Source: Aquibacillus albus (GTDB lineage Bacteria > Bacillota > Bacilli > Bacillales > Amphibacillaceae). Taken from it: 64,000 bases of DNA. The DNA lies in assembly GCF_016908325.1 (NCBI RefSeq), contig NZ_JAFBDR010000010.1, forward strand, positions 79,679 through 143,678, written 5' to 3'. Shown here piece by piece: positions 33,140 through 42,229 of this stretch (its first letter is position 1; each line of letters opens with the position of its first letter). The notes under the pieces were generated by a model. The model saw nothing but the letters and a program-made list of their open reading frames with translations, had not been told where the DNA came from and did not search any database. Position numbers and translations under genes: made by a program.

Positions 33140-33228
33140 CTTATTTGAATAAATATTTAAACTTCCTCTTTGATGGGTTTTCAGCCAAGGTGAAAGAGCC
33201 TACCAATAACTCCTCAACTTTAACTAAA

Positions 33229-34002
33229 TTAAAAAAACTCATCTAGAAGTTGATAGTAAAAAATTTTTGATTCATCTAATTTTTCAATACCATACGCTTT
33301 AAGAAAAAGCGGAACATGTTCCTTACCAAAATTATAAGTAATACTCCTAACTGCTAAAGCTAAATCTTGATATCTGTCAGAAATTCCTGCTCTCCCCAAA
33401 TCTATAAAACCACTAACTTTATCCTTATCAATAATAATATTTGGTAAACAATAGTCACCATGAGTAAAGACCAGTTCTTCATTTATTGGCTTTTTTGAAA
33501 TAAGTTCTTCAAAGAGTTCCCTTGCTTTCAAGTCTTTCCTTTCGTTATCAAAGTCCTCCTCATCAACCAGTCCATTTTCAACCCTATTTTTTGCCTCTTC
33601 CATTTTAACATCCAATTTTTGATTAAAAGGGCAACCTTCAATACTTAAACTATGTAATGTTTTAAGTCCTATTGCCAATAGCTTCATTGTAAAAGGTAAA
33701 TTTGTTTCATAGGATTTATCTGAAGCATTGATACCTTTTATTTCCGTAATTAATAAGTATTCGTTTACTTCATCCTTGTCATAATAAAGAACCTCTGGTA
33801 CAGATACCTTCCCCTGCAACCACTCTAACCTTTCTTTCTCTTTATACAGACTTTCTACAGAATTATTTGGTTGTATTTTAAGATATTGATTATAAGTAGT
33901 GCCTCTCAATAAGAATGTCATCGCATCTGATTGACCAATCGTTATTTGCTTCCACTTGTATCCATTTGTAAATTTTGCTAAAGTCTGTGGGATACCCTTC
34001 AA
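33229..34002 (-). CDS. APH(3')-like aminoglycoside phosphotransferase
   Basis: 257 residues. The order of motifs follows APH(3') kanamycin kinases closely: YLKIQPNNSVESLYKEKERL (nucleotide Lys and helix), WLQGKVSVPEVLYY, then LVFTHGDYCLPNIIIDKDKV with the catalytic Asp in HGDxxxxN, then SGFIDLGRAGISDRYQDLAL with the metal Asp, and an ending YYQLLDEFF like that of APH(3')-III. It should phosphorylate an aminoglycoside or a similar sugar; whether it confers resistance cannot be told. The start is TTG at 34002 with AAAGGTG upstream. It is convergent with the EamA gene inside the repeat-flanked block, which suggests acquisition. Confidence 0.85.
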   Translation of the reverse strand: MKGIPQTLAKFTNGYKWKQITIGQSDAMTFLLRGTTYNQYLKIQPNNSVESLYKEKERLEWLQGKVSVPEVLYYDKDEVNEYLLITEIKGINASDKSYETNLPFTMKLLAIGLKTLHSLSIEGCPFNQKLDVKMEEAKNRVENGLVDEEDFDNERKDLKARELFEELISKKPINEELVFTHGDYCLPNIIIDKDKVSGFIDLGRAGISDRYQDLALAVRSITYNFGKEHVPLFLKAYGIEKLDESKIFYYQLLDEFF

Positions 34003-34031
34003 TTATTTCATCACCTTTCAAAGACTTGCCC

Positions 34032-37000
34032 TCACATAATACTCTTATTCGCCTTAGGCACCAACCACGCTGGCATTTCTTCGTTCAATCTCCATACAAA
34101 ACTGATTGACTTTTCCACATAGTGGCGCACATATTCACACGTTCCTAAAAATGTAAATGGTGCGGTATGTCCATGCTCTTGCTTGTACTCCCTAACAAAC
34201 AACGCAATCTTATGTCCATTGGTACGATGATTAATGTATCTTTGTGCAGTTGGACTCGATTCCGATATCGTACTCTGTGTTTGCCAGTGGAATAGCCTGT
34301 CGTTAATCGCATAATCCTCATATAACGTAGACGGTGAAAAATCTTTTTCTGATTTATTTAATGTCGTAAAAAATACATCAAGGTTCTTTTCCTTAAAGTG
34401 CTTAACCCCTTCCCGGAAAGCAGGACATTTTTCCTCATTAAAGTAATCCAATGCTGCCATAATCTGCTCCCTTGAATAAGTCGCATGCACCGTTAGTGGC
34501 GTTTCAAAATCAAAGTCATGTGCTAATTCTAATGTTTTAATCGCATTAAAATTGAAGTGCAACAACTCTAGGATTTCCGTTTTCATTTGCTCGGTTGCAA
34601 AAATCCGCTCTAATCCTTCTTCAACAGAATTGAACCCTTCTTTCTCCGGTTCTCTCCGATAAAAGGTATAATACAGCATGTTCCGCATTAAACGCTTTTC
34701 TTCATTATCAATCAGCACTTCACGATTAATATAGTCAATAAAAAATTTCAAAAGCTTTCTCGAATTCAGATGAAACAGCTTTGGTAGTCTCTTAGCAATA
34801 AGTTCCTCGTTCTCACATGTAAAATCCGGTGCCAGACCTGCATCTACCTTCATTCGCTGAAAAGAATACTTTCCGTACTTTCCATAAAAATCATAAACAG
34901 TTAGGTGGTGATGCTTTAAAAAATTGGAAAGATTCAGTTCAAGACCTGTTTCCTGTTGGAAGTATTTCATTTTATTCATTAAATTTTTATAGGAATTGGT
35001 AGCTGCTTTTATATTTCGCAAAACGTATTCCTTTGCCTGCTTTTCCAGTTGAATAAAACTACCTTTTGGCAAATTCGAAAAGCCTTCCTCGACATAATGC
35101 CGAACCGAGTGCTTTGTCCTGCCAATTAAGGCCCGGAACTTTTCTTCAAAGCTATAATTCTTATGTGCTTGTCCAATGAAATCCAAAACGGTCAAGCACT
35201 CTTTCCCATCTGCGAGACGCAACCCTCTTCCTAACTGCTGTAAAAAGACAGTCAAACTTTCGGTAGGCCGTAAAAACAGGATCGTGTTTACATCTGCAAT
35301 ATCTACCCCTTCATTGTATAAGTCCGCAACAAAAATGAAGGTAATTTCCCCATTCGACAATTGATGTTGTGCTGACTTTCTTGTTTCAGGATCGGAACCT
35401 CCATTCAACGCAATCGAAGCAATTCCCACTTGATTAAAATAATGTGCCATATACTTCGCATGCTCTACCCCGGCACAAAATCCGAGCCCTTTTACCTCAT
35501 CGATATCCGTCACATACGCATAAATACTTTTCACAATTTGTTGCGATCTGCGTCGATCTGCGGTATAAACATTTTCAAGCTCACGAATGTCGTATCCATT
35601 TCCTCTCCATTTTAGCCTGGAAAGATCCACAGTATCACTCACACAAAAGTACTGGAACGGACTTAACAGTTTTCGATTGATCGCTTCTGTTAACCGCATT
35701 TCTGAAGCGATTTGCCCATCAAAATAGGTTAGGATGTCCTTTCCATCCATTCGTTCTGGTGTCGCTGTTAACCCTAGCAATACCTTTGGTTCAAAATAAC
35801 TTAATAGCTTTTGATAAGAATTTGCGGCCGCATGGTGAAATTCATCAACAATAATAAAATCATAAAAATCCTTTGTCAGCTTTTCATCCAGCTTCATACT
35901 ATTAAAGCTTTGAATACTGACAAATAAATGATCCATTGATGTTGGCGTATAACCGCCAACTAGCATGTCACCAAAATTAAAGTCCTTTAAAATAGCACGA
36001 AATGTATCTCTACTTTGCTTTAAGATCTCTTCCCGGTGAGCGACAAACAGCAATCGAGCTGAATGCTTGTTCTTCTGTAAAAATTGTTTATAATCAAACG
36101 CAGAAATCACCGTCTTACCTACACCTGTTGCAGCAACGAGCAAATTTTTGTTACGCCCAAAAATCTCGCGCTCCACCTGCAGGTTTTCCAGCATTTCCTT
36201 TTGGTAGTGATATGGTTGAATATCGAAATTAAAATGAATGTCATTTTCTTCTGTTTGCTGCTTCTTTTTAAGTGCTTGACGAAGACGTTCCTTGTCACTT
36301 TCTTGCTCCGGGTCAAATGTACGAAACTCCCCATCGTTCCAATAGCTTTCAAACGTCGCACCAAATTTTTTGATAATATCAAAGGAATCTTTTTCGGTCA
36401 CTTTCAGATTCCACTCTAACCCAGAGGTTAAAGCAGGGTTCGATAAATTAGAGGAACCAATATATGCCGTAGTAAAACCAGTATCCCGTTTAAACATATA
36501 AGCTTTGGCATGAAGGCGCGTCCGATTAACGTCATAAGAAATCTTAATTTCCGTGTTTGGCAGCTGACTCAATTCCATGACTGCCTTAAAGTCAGTTGCC
36601 TCCATATAGGAAGTCGTAATAATCCTTAGCCTTCCACCATTTTGCGTAAATTGCTTCAGTTCCTCGATAATAATTCTGATCCCACTCCATTTTACGAATG
36701 AAACGAGGAAATCAATTGCATTACAGGACAAAATCTCCTTCTTCAATTCACTAAGCATATCCGGTTCAAAGCTCGAACCGGTAAAAAGGGAGCTTTCCGC
36801 AATAGAAGTGACCGGCCGAATTGTCTTCTCATTCTTAATACCTCTAACGTTGTTAAGCTTGGAGTAAATCGAATGTAAGACCTCTCCAGCTTCATCAACT
36901 TGTAGTTGTTCAAATTCCTCTTTATCCAGACGCTCACTTAAGGCAGAAATGATATTGTTACACGTTTCAATTTGATTGAGAAAAGCCTCTTTATCATCAG

Positions 37001-37187
37001 TTACATTATCCCTGACAAACTTTAATGCTTTTCTAGTAACAAAAGATATGTAAGAGGACAGCGCCTTTCTTGCTTCTTCAACATCCAGCGAGCCTTTTTC
37101 CAGATCAAAATTGTCCGGATCGAGTGCTAACAGGTCGCCTTTTATTTTTTTGTTGATGATTTCTTCGTAAATGCCTTGTTTGAGCAT
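34032..37187 (-). CDS. PLD-nuclease/DEAH-helicase fusion with DUF3427 C-terminus
   Basis: About 1051 residues. An N-terminal helical part (about 1-140) leads to a phospholipase D-type nuclease domain with LHAKAYMFKR and IGSSNLSNPAL (HxK...GSSN, about 225-250). A superfamily 2 helicase follows: AATGVGKTVISAF (Walker A), VDEFHHAAANSY (DEFH box), GLTATPERMDG, FLQQLGRGLRL (motif VI). The last ~250 residues, ending FTFLGTCEYVRHY...WRLNEEMPAWLVP, are the DUF3427 region. Such fusions are frequent in phage defence and DNA-modification islands; the action on DNA is inferred. ATG 37187 has AGGTG upstream. A ParB-like gene starts 94 nt away on the other strand. Its last 32 bp are duplicated at 31990. 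Confidence 0.85.
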   Translation of the reverse strand: MLKQGIYEEIINKKIKGDLLALDPDNFDLEKGSLDVEEARKALSSYISFVTRKALKFVRDNVTDDKEAFLNQIETCNNIISALSERLDKEEFEQLQVDEAGEVLHSIYSKLNNVRGIKNEKTIRPVTSIAESSLFTGSSFEPDMLSELKKEILSCNAIDFLVSFVKWSGIRIIIEELKQFTQNGGRLRIITTSYMEATDFKAVMELSQLPNTEIKISYDVNRTRLHAKAYMFKRDTGFTTAYIGSSNLSNPALTSGLEWNLKVTEKDSFDIIKKFGATFESYWNDGEFRTFDPEQESDKERLRQALKKKQQTEENDIHFNFDIQPYHYQKEMLENLQVEREIFGRNKNLLVAATGVGKTVISAFDYKQFLQKNKHSARLLFVAHREEILKQSRDTFRAILKDFNFGDMLVGGYTPTSMDHLFVSIQSFNSMKLDEKLTKDFYDFIIVDEFHHAAANSYQKLLSYFEPKVLLGLTATPERMDGKDILTYFDGQIASEMRLTEAINRKLLSPFQYFCVSDTVDLSRLKWRGNGYDIRELENVYTADRRRSQQIVKSIYAYVTDIDEVKGLGFCAGVEHAKYMAHYFNQVGIASIALNGGSDPETRKSAQHQLSNGEITFIFVADLYNEGVDIADVNTILFLRPTESLTVFLQQLGRGLRLADGKECLTVLDFIGQAHKNYSFEEKFRALIGRTKHSVRHYVEEGFSNLPKGSFIQLEKQAKEYVLRNIKAATNSYKNLMNKMKYFQQETGLELNLSNFLKHHHLTVYDFYGKYGKYSFQRMKVDAGLAPDFTCENEELIAKRLPKLFHLNSRKLLKFFIDYINREVLIDNEEKRLMRNMLYYTFYRREPEKEGFNSVEEGLERIFATEQMKTEILELLHFNFNAIKTLELAHDFDFETPLTVHATYSREQIMAALDYFNEEKCPAFREGVKHFKEKNLDVFFTTLNKSEKDFSPSTLYEDYAINDRLFHWQTQSTISESSPTAQRYINHRTNGHKIALFVREYKQEHGHTAPFTFLGTCEYVRHYVEKSISFVWRLNEEMPAWLVPKANKSIM
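34034..34065. repeat. 32-bp direct repeat, right copy
   Basis: The 3' end of the helicase gene, identical to 31990-32021. See the left copy. Confidence 0.8.
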
Positions 37188-37280
37188 GGGTATCACCTAC
37201 CTCATTATCAAATTTCACTACTAGGGACATAGGACAAAACATCTTCTTCATATCTTTTATATACTAAGGAGAGGGTAACC

Positions 37281-38009
37281 GTGAATTCAAATAAAATTGA
37301 ATATATTCCCTTGAAGAAAATAATACCTATTTATAACCCCCATATAACAAACACCTATTTACAACGAATGAGATCAATTAAAAACAACTTATTGGACTAC
37401 GATCTATTGTTAGCCGTTGAAAAGGATAGCAAAAGTGATCACTATTATTTAACTGGTGGATCGGACAGATACCACTATTTAATTGAATCTGGCAAAAAGG
37501 TTGCACCTTGTATTGTAGAAGATAAAAGCAATGATGATTTAAGCCTTTATATAAAAATAGTAAACCGCTTATTTAATGATGGCGAATCAAATAAACAAAA
37601 TCGAAAATCCCTGTTAAAACTAATTGAGAAGATAGAGACACCTTTGTTAACCGTTATATCTCATACAGTTTTTACAAAAAAGCAATTATTAAACGAGTAT
37701 AGATATGATGAACTAGTTCCCTCTAATTTTATTAATGATCACACGAATGAAAAAACTATGAATTGGATATGTAAATTAGAAATAAATTATGAAGTTAAAA
37801 AATTTTTGTATAAAAGTGCTGGAACCCCAGTTGGACCTAAGCGGTTGACTCATGATAGTATAAAAGTAATTAATCAATTCTTGAAAAAAGAATCGAGGTT
37901 CACTCAATTAACTGCCTCACAACAAATTGAATTGCTAAGTTATGCAATAAGTTTTAAGGGTCAAATAATTAAAATGTTGATTCAATTTGTAGATGAAATG
38001 CTAGACTAA
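37281..38009 (+). CDS. ParB/sulfiredoxin-fold-like protein of the defence island
   Basis: 242 residues. The N-terminal ~90 residues follow the ParB N-terminal pattern: IEYIPLKKIIPIYNP, then YLTGGSDRYHYLIESGKKVA in place of the usual DGxHRxxAL box, then PCIVED. Some members of this fold bind or hydrolyse nucleotides. The rest is helical, with no known domain. The start is GTG with AAGGAGAGG 7 nt before. It is divergent from the PLD-helicase and convergent with the winged-helix/nuclease gene (stop codons about 12 nt apart). The GGSDRYH variant of the motif is unusual. Partnership with the helicase is only suggested by the divergent layout. Confidence 0.6.
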   Translation: MNSNKIEYIPLKKIIPIYNPHITNTYLQRMRSIKNNLLDYDLLLAVEKDSKSDHYYLTGGSDRYHYLIESGKKVAPCIVEDKSNDDLSLYIKIVNRLFNDGESNKQNRKSLLKLIEKIETPLLTVISHTVFTKKQLLNEYRYDELVPSNFINDHTNEKTMNWICKLEINYEVKKFLYKSAGTPVGPKRLTHDSIKVINQFLKKESRFTQLTASQQIELLSYAISFKGQIIKMLIQFVDEMLD

Positions 38010-38021
38010 AAGTAATCGTTA

Positions 38022-38912
38022 TCAATACGCCTGTATCCCAAACTTCAGCAATTTCTTAGGCAATACATCATCTAAATTTTGAATGTCAGCATCTTGCAAT
38101 TCTATTAGATTAAAGCCGTATTTTTCATAGATCTTTAATTTTTCTTCTTTTCTCCTTGCATATTTAGAATCATTTTCTAATCCCCAGTATTCAATGTACA
38201 CCTTACCAACAGGTAAATAGAAATCCGTATAAACATCTTCTTCAACAGGTAGTTTTCTTTCATAGGCATGTACGATTTCAGACATATATAACCAGTTATC
38301 AATTAGCATTTCAGCTCTGGATCGAACATAATGACCGTCAGCCGCTCTATGTTTTGCCTCGAATTTTTCTCTAAACTCTAATGAATTATTTTGATTTTCT
38401 GTTGAGGTTTCAGTGGTGTTCCCTTGTATTTCATTCATTGTTTCTACTAAACGCTTATTATTTAAAAATCTTTCAGGCCATATCACATACGGCACACCTG
38501 TTTTTTCGTATTCTAATTGCTGTCCACCATAGCTCAACCCAAGCTTTGTTACCGTCCAACCTTTTACCGCCTTCTGAACAAATCCTAGCTCTGACAAGAT
38601 AGGATTAATTTTAAACTTTGAAACTCCAAAGTGCTTACTCAGTGCTGTCGCGTTTAATAGCTTCTCGTCACTAGATTTAAACATATTGTCATTTTCAATG
38701 CTTTCATCCCAAGCTATGTATTTTCCAGCTTTCGGGTGTTTTTTAATGGTTCCACCATATTCTTTTCCTTTTTCAGTTAAAACCCAATTGTCATTAACCC
38801 TATCAATTAGATTTTTTTCAAGCAGTATTTGAAATACACTTTTAACATCAAGATTTACCTTTTTAGAAAGTGCTGTCGTTGATAAATATTTCACTTTGTT
38901 ACCAGTTTGCAA
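38022..38912 (-). CDS. winged-helix repeat protein with PD-(D/E)XK-like C-terminal domain
   Basis: 296 residues. Two similar DNA-binding segments lie in tandem, LSTTALSKKVNLDVKSVFQI (about 9-60) and NATALSKHFGVSKFKINPIL (about 85-140). Each is followed by a LTEKGKEYGG or TKLGLSYGG hairpin. The C-terminal ~110 residues (RSRAEMLIDNWLYMSEIVHA, then DFYLPVGKVYIEYWG and YEKYGFNLIELQDADI) fit a small nuclease of the Vsr/DUF559-like type, with E...D...E-Y as the metal site. The start is TTG with AGGAGGGG before it. A DNA-targeting nuclease is likely; specificity is unknown. Confidence 0.7.
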   Translation of the reverse strand: MQTGNKVKYLSTTALSKKVNLDVKSVFQILLEKNLIDRVNDNWVLTEKGKEYGGTIKKHPKAGKYIAWDESIENDNMFKSSDEKLLNATALSKHFGVSKFKINPILSELGFVQKAVKGWTVTKLGLSYGGQQLEYEKTGVPYVIWPERFLNNKRLVETMNEIQGNTTETSTENQNNSLEFREKFEAKHRAADGHYVRSRAEMLIDNWLYMSEIVHAYERKLPVEEDVYTDFYLPVGKVYIEYWGLENDSKYARRKEEKLKIYEKYGFNLIELQDADIQNLDDVLPKKLLKFGIQAY

Positions 38913-39103
38913 TTTTTCCCCTCCTATTTATGCACTTGTTAATACACTATCTACATGTTTTCACTTATTTTAACATAATTTAACATTACTTTATTGTTGG
39001 TCCTCTAAAAAGTGAAATCAATTTTATAGAATAGTCATATAGTTTTTTTTACAATCTGCATAAAAATCTTAGGTTATGTCTAGATTGAAAATGAGGTGAT
39101 AAA

Positions 39104-39700
39104 ATGGAATTTATTATAGCTGCTCAATTTCTAGTAATAGGTGGATTAGTTTGGTACATAAAGAAGAGAAATGATCAAGAAGCTAATCTAATTGCAAAAA
39201 AGATAGAATCAAGCATAGATTTAAAACGAACAATGGCAATGGGACTAGCTTACCGTTTTAATTTTCCAACTGAAAATAAAGATGGTGAAGTAATATTTAA
39301 AAAGACAACAAACCTCTTTATTAAACAATCTGATTTTGATTTTGAAGAATTTGTAGCTGAAGTAATGGAAAAGAGGTTTGGAGGTAATGCACAAACTACT
39401 GTTAAAGTGGGTGACTTCGGAGTCGATATTGAACATTTTCGAGAAGATGGATTATATTTAGGTCAAGTTAAAGTATATAACCATGATTTAGACTATACCC
39501 CAATTGCTCTCATTCATTCTAATATGATGAAACAAGGTGCTAAGGGTGGTTACGTAATAACAACGAGTGACTTTACACCATCAGCGAGAAAATATGCTGA
39601 GGAGCTGAACATCGAGCTAATTAATGGGGTACAATTTGTTAGTTATTGGCTGGAATCAATGGATTCAAAAGTCTATGAACCAACTGGCGAATTTGCATAA
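39104..39700 (+). CDS. membrane-anchored Mrr-like restriction endonuclease
   Basis: 198 residues. Residues ~2-20 (EFIIAAQFLVIGGLVWYI) are a single membrane anchor. Residues ~85-190 fit the Mrr catalytic domain: FEEFVAEVMEKRFGG, then GDFGVDIEHFREDGLYLGQV with QVKVY as the catalytic strand, then MKQGAKGGYVITTSDFTPSA and ELINGVQFVSYW. The D...Q-x-K arrangement is intact. Mrr-type enzymes cut modified or foreign DNA; membrane tethering would place it where incoming DNA appears. GAGGTG lies 5 nt before the ATG and a strong terminator follows. Confidence 0.8.
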   Translation: MEFIIAAQFLVIGGLVWYIKKRNDQEANLIAKKIESSIDLKRTMAMGLAYRFNFPTENKDGEVIFKKTTNLFIKQSDFDFEEFVAEVMEKRFGGNAQTTVKVGDFGVDIEHFREDGLYLGQVKVYNHDLDYTPIALIHSNMMKQGAKGGYVITTSDFTPSARKYAEELNIELINGVQFVSYWLESMDSKVYEPTGEFA

Positions 39701-39701
39701 T

Positions 39702-39744
39702 AAAAAAAGCATGGGGTGTCCTTAATCACTCCATGCTTTTTTTT
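39702..39744 (+). terminator. terminator after the Mrr-like gene
   Basis: AAAAAAAGCATGG pairs with CCATGCTTTTTTT around a 16-nt loop, directly after the stop codon; long T-run. Confidence 0.85.
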
Positions 39745-39848
39745 ACAATAGAAAAGCAGTAGCTGTCGAATTAATTTATATGTGCACAATATTCTCCTCA
39801 TCCTTGTCATACATATATAATTAAAAGAAACTATGGATTATTTATATC

Positions 39849-40109
39849 TCAGACTAGTAATTCACTAATAACATGAAACGCCTTAGAAGGCTGTTTTTTG
39901 AGTAGTTGCATTGAAATTTCTGTTTGCGTATCTCCCTTTACTACTTCAACCTTCCCTTCTTCAGCAACTATTCTTACTACCAATCCATATAATTCAAACT
40001 GAGTTACTTTTTCAGCCCTATCAATGCTTTTATTATTTAACTGAACACTTGTACTAGATGAAATCCTTCTTAGCATCTTCCACAGTTTCAACTCTTCCGG
40101 CGATTTCAT
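39849..40109 (-). CDS. hypothetical protein adjoining the DUF2357 remnant
   Basis: 86 residues, not recognised: KSPEELKLWKMLRRISSSTS, then a beta-rich middle (FELYGLVVRIVAEEGKVEVV) and LKKQPSKAFHVISELLV. Its ATG abuts the stop codon of the DUF2357 remnant, so the two belonged to one operon. No ribosome site of its own is clear (a weak CCGGAAGAG lies further inside). It may no longer be expressed. Confidence 0.5.
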   Translation of the reverse strand: MKSPEELKLWKMLRRISSSTSVQLNNKSIDRAEKVTQFELYGLVVRIVAEEGKVEVVKGDTQTEISMQLLKKQPSKAFHVISELLV

Positions 40110-41164
40110 CTACAGTTCAGGGAGTTCATTCGCTTCCTTTATATTACTTAAGGTAGTCATCATGTAGTGCTTAATCCCATAATTAACTGGTTTGATTGTT
40201 TTTTCGAGTGACTTCCATAGTTTAATTTGAAACACAGCATAATTTCCTGGCTCAACGGCTAGATCTAACTCACCATCGTTACTAACTTTCACTTCCTCTA
40301 TTTCACTAAATAAGGAAACGCCAGCATGATCGACAAACTTCTTTTTAGGAAAATACAGTCCAACATATTTAGCTTCCTGCCAACCAGCATTTAAATTATC
40401 TAAAAGGATAACAAATCTTTTGTTCTGCATAGTATCCTTATAAGCAGCATTGTCTTCTACTTTTCCTATTAAAACTTTCTCATCTATAGAAGACTCCCAT
40501 GTCTCTAATATTCCTTTTGGTAAAATCCCTCTTCTTGCAACTCTTCTGGACTTTTTTCAGTCAATCGCTCGATAAACTGTTCCACTAATTTAGTACTATT
40601 AAATAAGAAAGGAAAACCTCCAATGTTCACTTGTTCTATACTCTTATAAAAGTCATGCTCCTCATAACCCTTTTCATCAAACCAAGGAAAAAGTACATAC
40701 GATCCAAATGCATATCTTTCATAAGGGCCACCTTCATTTACCACCAATGCATCTCGATATCGATGCATCGTATTGATATCTTCTTCTAATGGACCAGGTT
40801 GCTTATAAGTTCGACGATAATAAGTACCTTCCACAGCGAAATCAATTCGATACTTGGCATCAAAAATATAATGATAAGCGTAATCCTTTCCATTTTTTTC
40901 AATACTTAAAATAGAATCTGGCTTTTGTGAAACAGTAGGCAGTTTACGGTCTGACTTTTGAAAATGTAATGTAATCATCTCACCTGTAACTGGATGTTTG
41001 AATTTCCTTTTAGCCGAAGTAGATTCATCTAGCTGTACAAACAACCCTCCATGTTTTACTTTAATGATATCTTGACTGATCATTGGATATTTAGCTGCGA
41101 GTATTTGTCCCAATTTAATAAATGTCCAATATTCATATAAGGTAGCTACATCTTTCACGAACAT
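40110..41164 (-). pseudogene. DUF2357/McrC-like PD-(D/E)XK nuclease, truncated and frameshifted
   Basis: Two reading frames form one former gene. Frame one (41164-40505) holds VKDVATLYEYWTFIKLGQIL, then SQKPDSILSIE and YIFDAKYRID, the D...D-A-K nuclease core of the DUF2357 family. It ends EEGFYQKEY. Adding one base in the GGATTTTACC run gives EEGFLPKGILETWESSIDEK, which leads into the second frame (to 40110) with no stop. Full family members run several hundred residues further upstream. Here that part is missing, although the frame stays open to about 41237. Intact relatives act in restriction modules, so this was probably one whose ATPase partner has been lost. Confidence 0.75.
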
Positions 41165-41393
41165 ATGATACAGATGTCCATGAAGAACGAGCCCCGTCCT
41201 TTATACATCCTGTTACGTGAATACACTGTCTTTAGTTGAAATTATTGATTTTTATAGCAGTATGAATAAGTAATAATAACCTTCGTTCCAATGACAGACT
41301 GGGGCTGGTTCGTTTTCTCCTCACTTAAATACGTCCGAATCCGCTTATAAAGATTTATTCGCTTTTTGGAATGAATGATTAGAAAAAAAGACC

Positions 41394-41422
41394 AGGTACC
41401 ACCAATATTTTGATGGTACCTG
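41394..41422. repeat. short palindromic repeat (AGGTACCACCA...TGGTACCT)
   Basis: AGGTACCACCA pairs with TGATGGTACCT; a simple member of the hairpin family. The surrounding gap 41238-41543 holds nothing else recognisable. Confidence 0.6.
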
Positions 41423-41543
41423 CCATTTCCACACTAAATTAAAGAATACTAACTTTTATAGTCAATATTAATCTGTCGCTCTCTCAGACGACTAGCAATT
41501 ATATCAAGAATTTTAGATTCAAAATTTACTAACCATTCTCTAT

Positions 41544-41927
41544 TTATATGTTCAATAACTCAATAACTTCTACCCTTAGTTCATTATATCTGGCCGAAGC
41601 ATCAATAAGCTTTTTCTTACGCCTTTCTTTTTCTGAAACTCTTATGCTATACATTAAGAACGGTAAATATACAATCCCAAATAACACCAGGGTAATTATC
41701 ATGAAGTTATTTAAATCGCTAAAGCCTTTAACTAGGCTAGTAAAATAAGTAAAGAAAAGGTATAGACAAACTAGAGAGAGTGTAATCAACAAAATGATAG
41801 TAGAAGTAATTACCGAATAACTATTATATAAATTTCGTAAACGATTAACTTCATCATGTCTTGTAACCAACTCATTTAAAATGTGAATAGTTGTTTCTGA
41901 AATATCATCTTGTAGATCATCCCACAT
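41544..41927 (-). CDS. two-segment membrane protein of unknown function
   Basis: 127 residues. A soluble helical head (DISETTIHILNELVTRHDEV) is followed by two membrane segments, about 39-62 (VITSTIILLITLSLVCLYLF) and 74-95 (NNFMIITLVLFGIVYLPFLM), and a basic helical tail (SEKERRKKKLIDASARYNEL). Both ends should face the cytosol. The ribosome site AGGAGGGGGG is strong. Membrane proteins of this shape occur as effectors in defence systems, but no family is recognised. Confidence 0.6.
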   Translation of the reverse strand: MWDDLQDDISETTIHILNELVTRHDEVNRLRNLYNSYSVITSTIILLITLSLVCLYLFFTYFTSLVKGFSDLNNFMIITLVLFGIVYLPFLMYSIRVSEKERRKKKLIDASARYNELRVEVIELLNI

Positions 41928-42108
41928 AGTTATCCCCCCTCCTTTATATTATTATGTTATTATCACAGAATTATAACTTTATAACGCTGAAGGTATATTG
42001 TCATTGTTTTACAATAAATAATAATCAACTAACATAAAACATATGCCTGTTAACCTTGTTTTGCATAATGTTTCACAGACGAAGTGGTTAAGAAAATCAA
42101 TACTTTTG

Positions 42109-42142
42109 ACGGACTGTTGTCCATGTGTAGTATCAGATACCG
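42109..42142. repeat. degenerate palindromic repeat
   Basis: GACGGACTGTTGTCCATGTG and then AGTATCAGATACCG: the TGGAC/GTCCA-like core and right arm of the hairpin family; the left arm is worn. The gap 41928-42229 shows no gene. Confidence 0.5.
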
Positions 42143-42229
42143 AACTTAAAATTCCTGGGATACTATCTTATTACCCTCAGTGTAGATATTCTTGTAGTAA
42201 CTCTATACCTTTCTGCACCTTTTACCTTT

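Noticed and set aside
32022..34033. A classical transposon between the 32-bp repeats
   Set aside because: No transposase or integrase and no terminal inverted repeats are visible; only the direct repeats support insertion.
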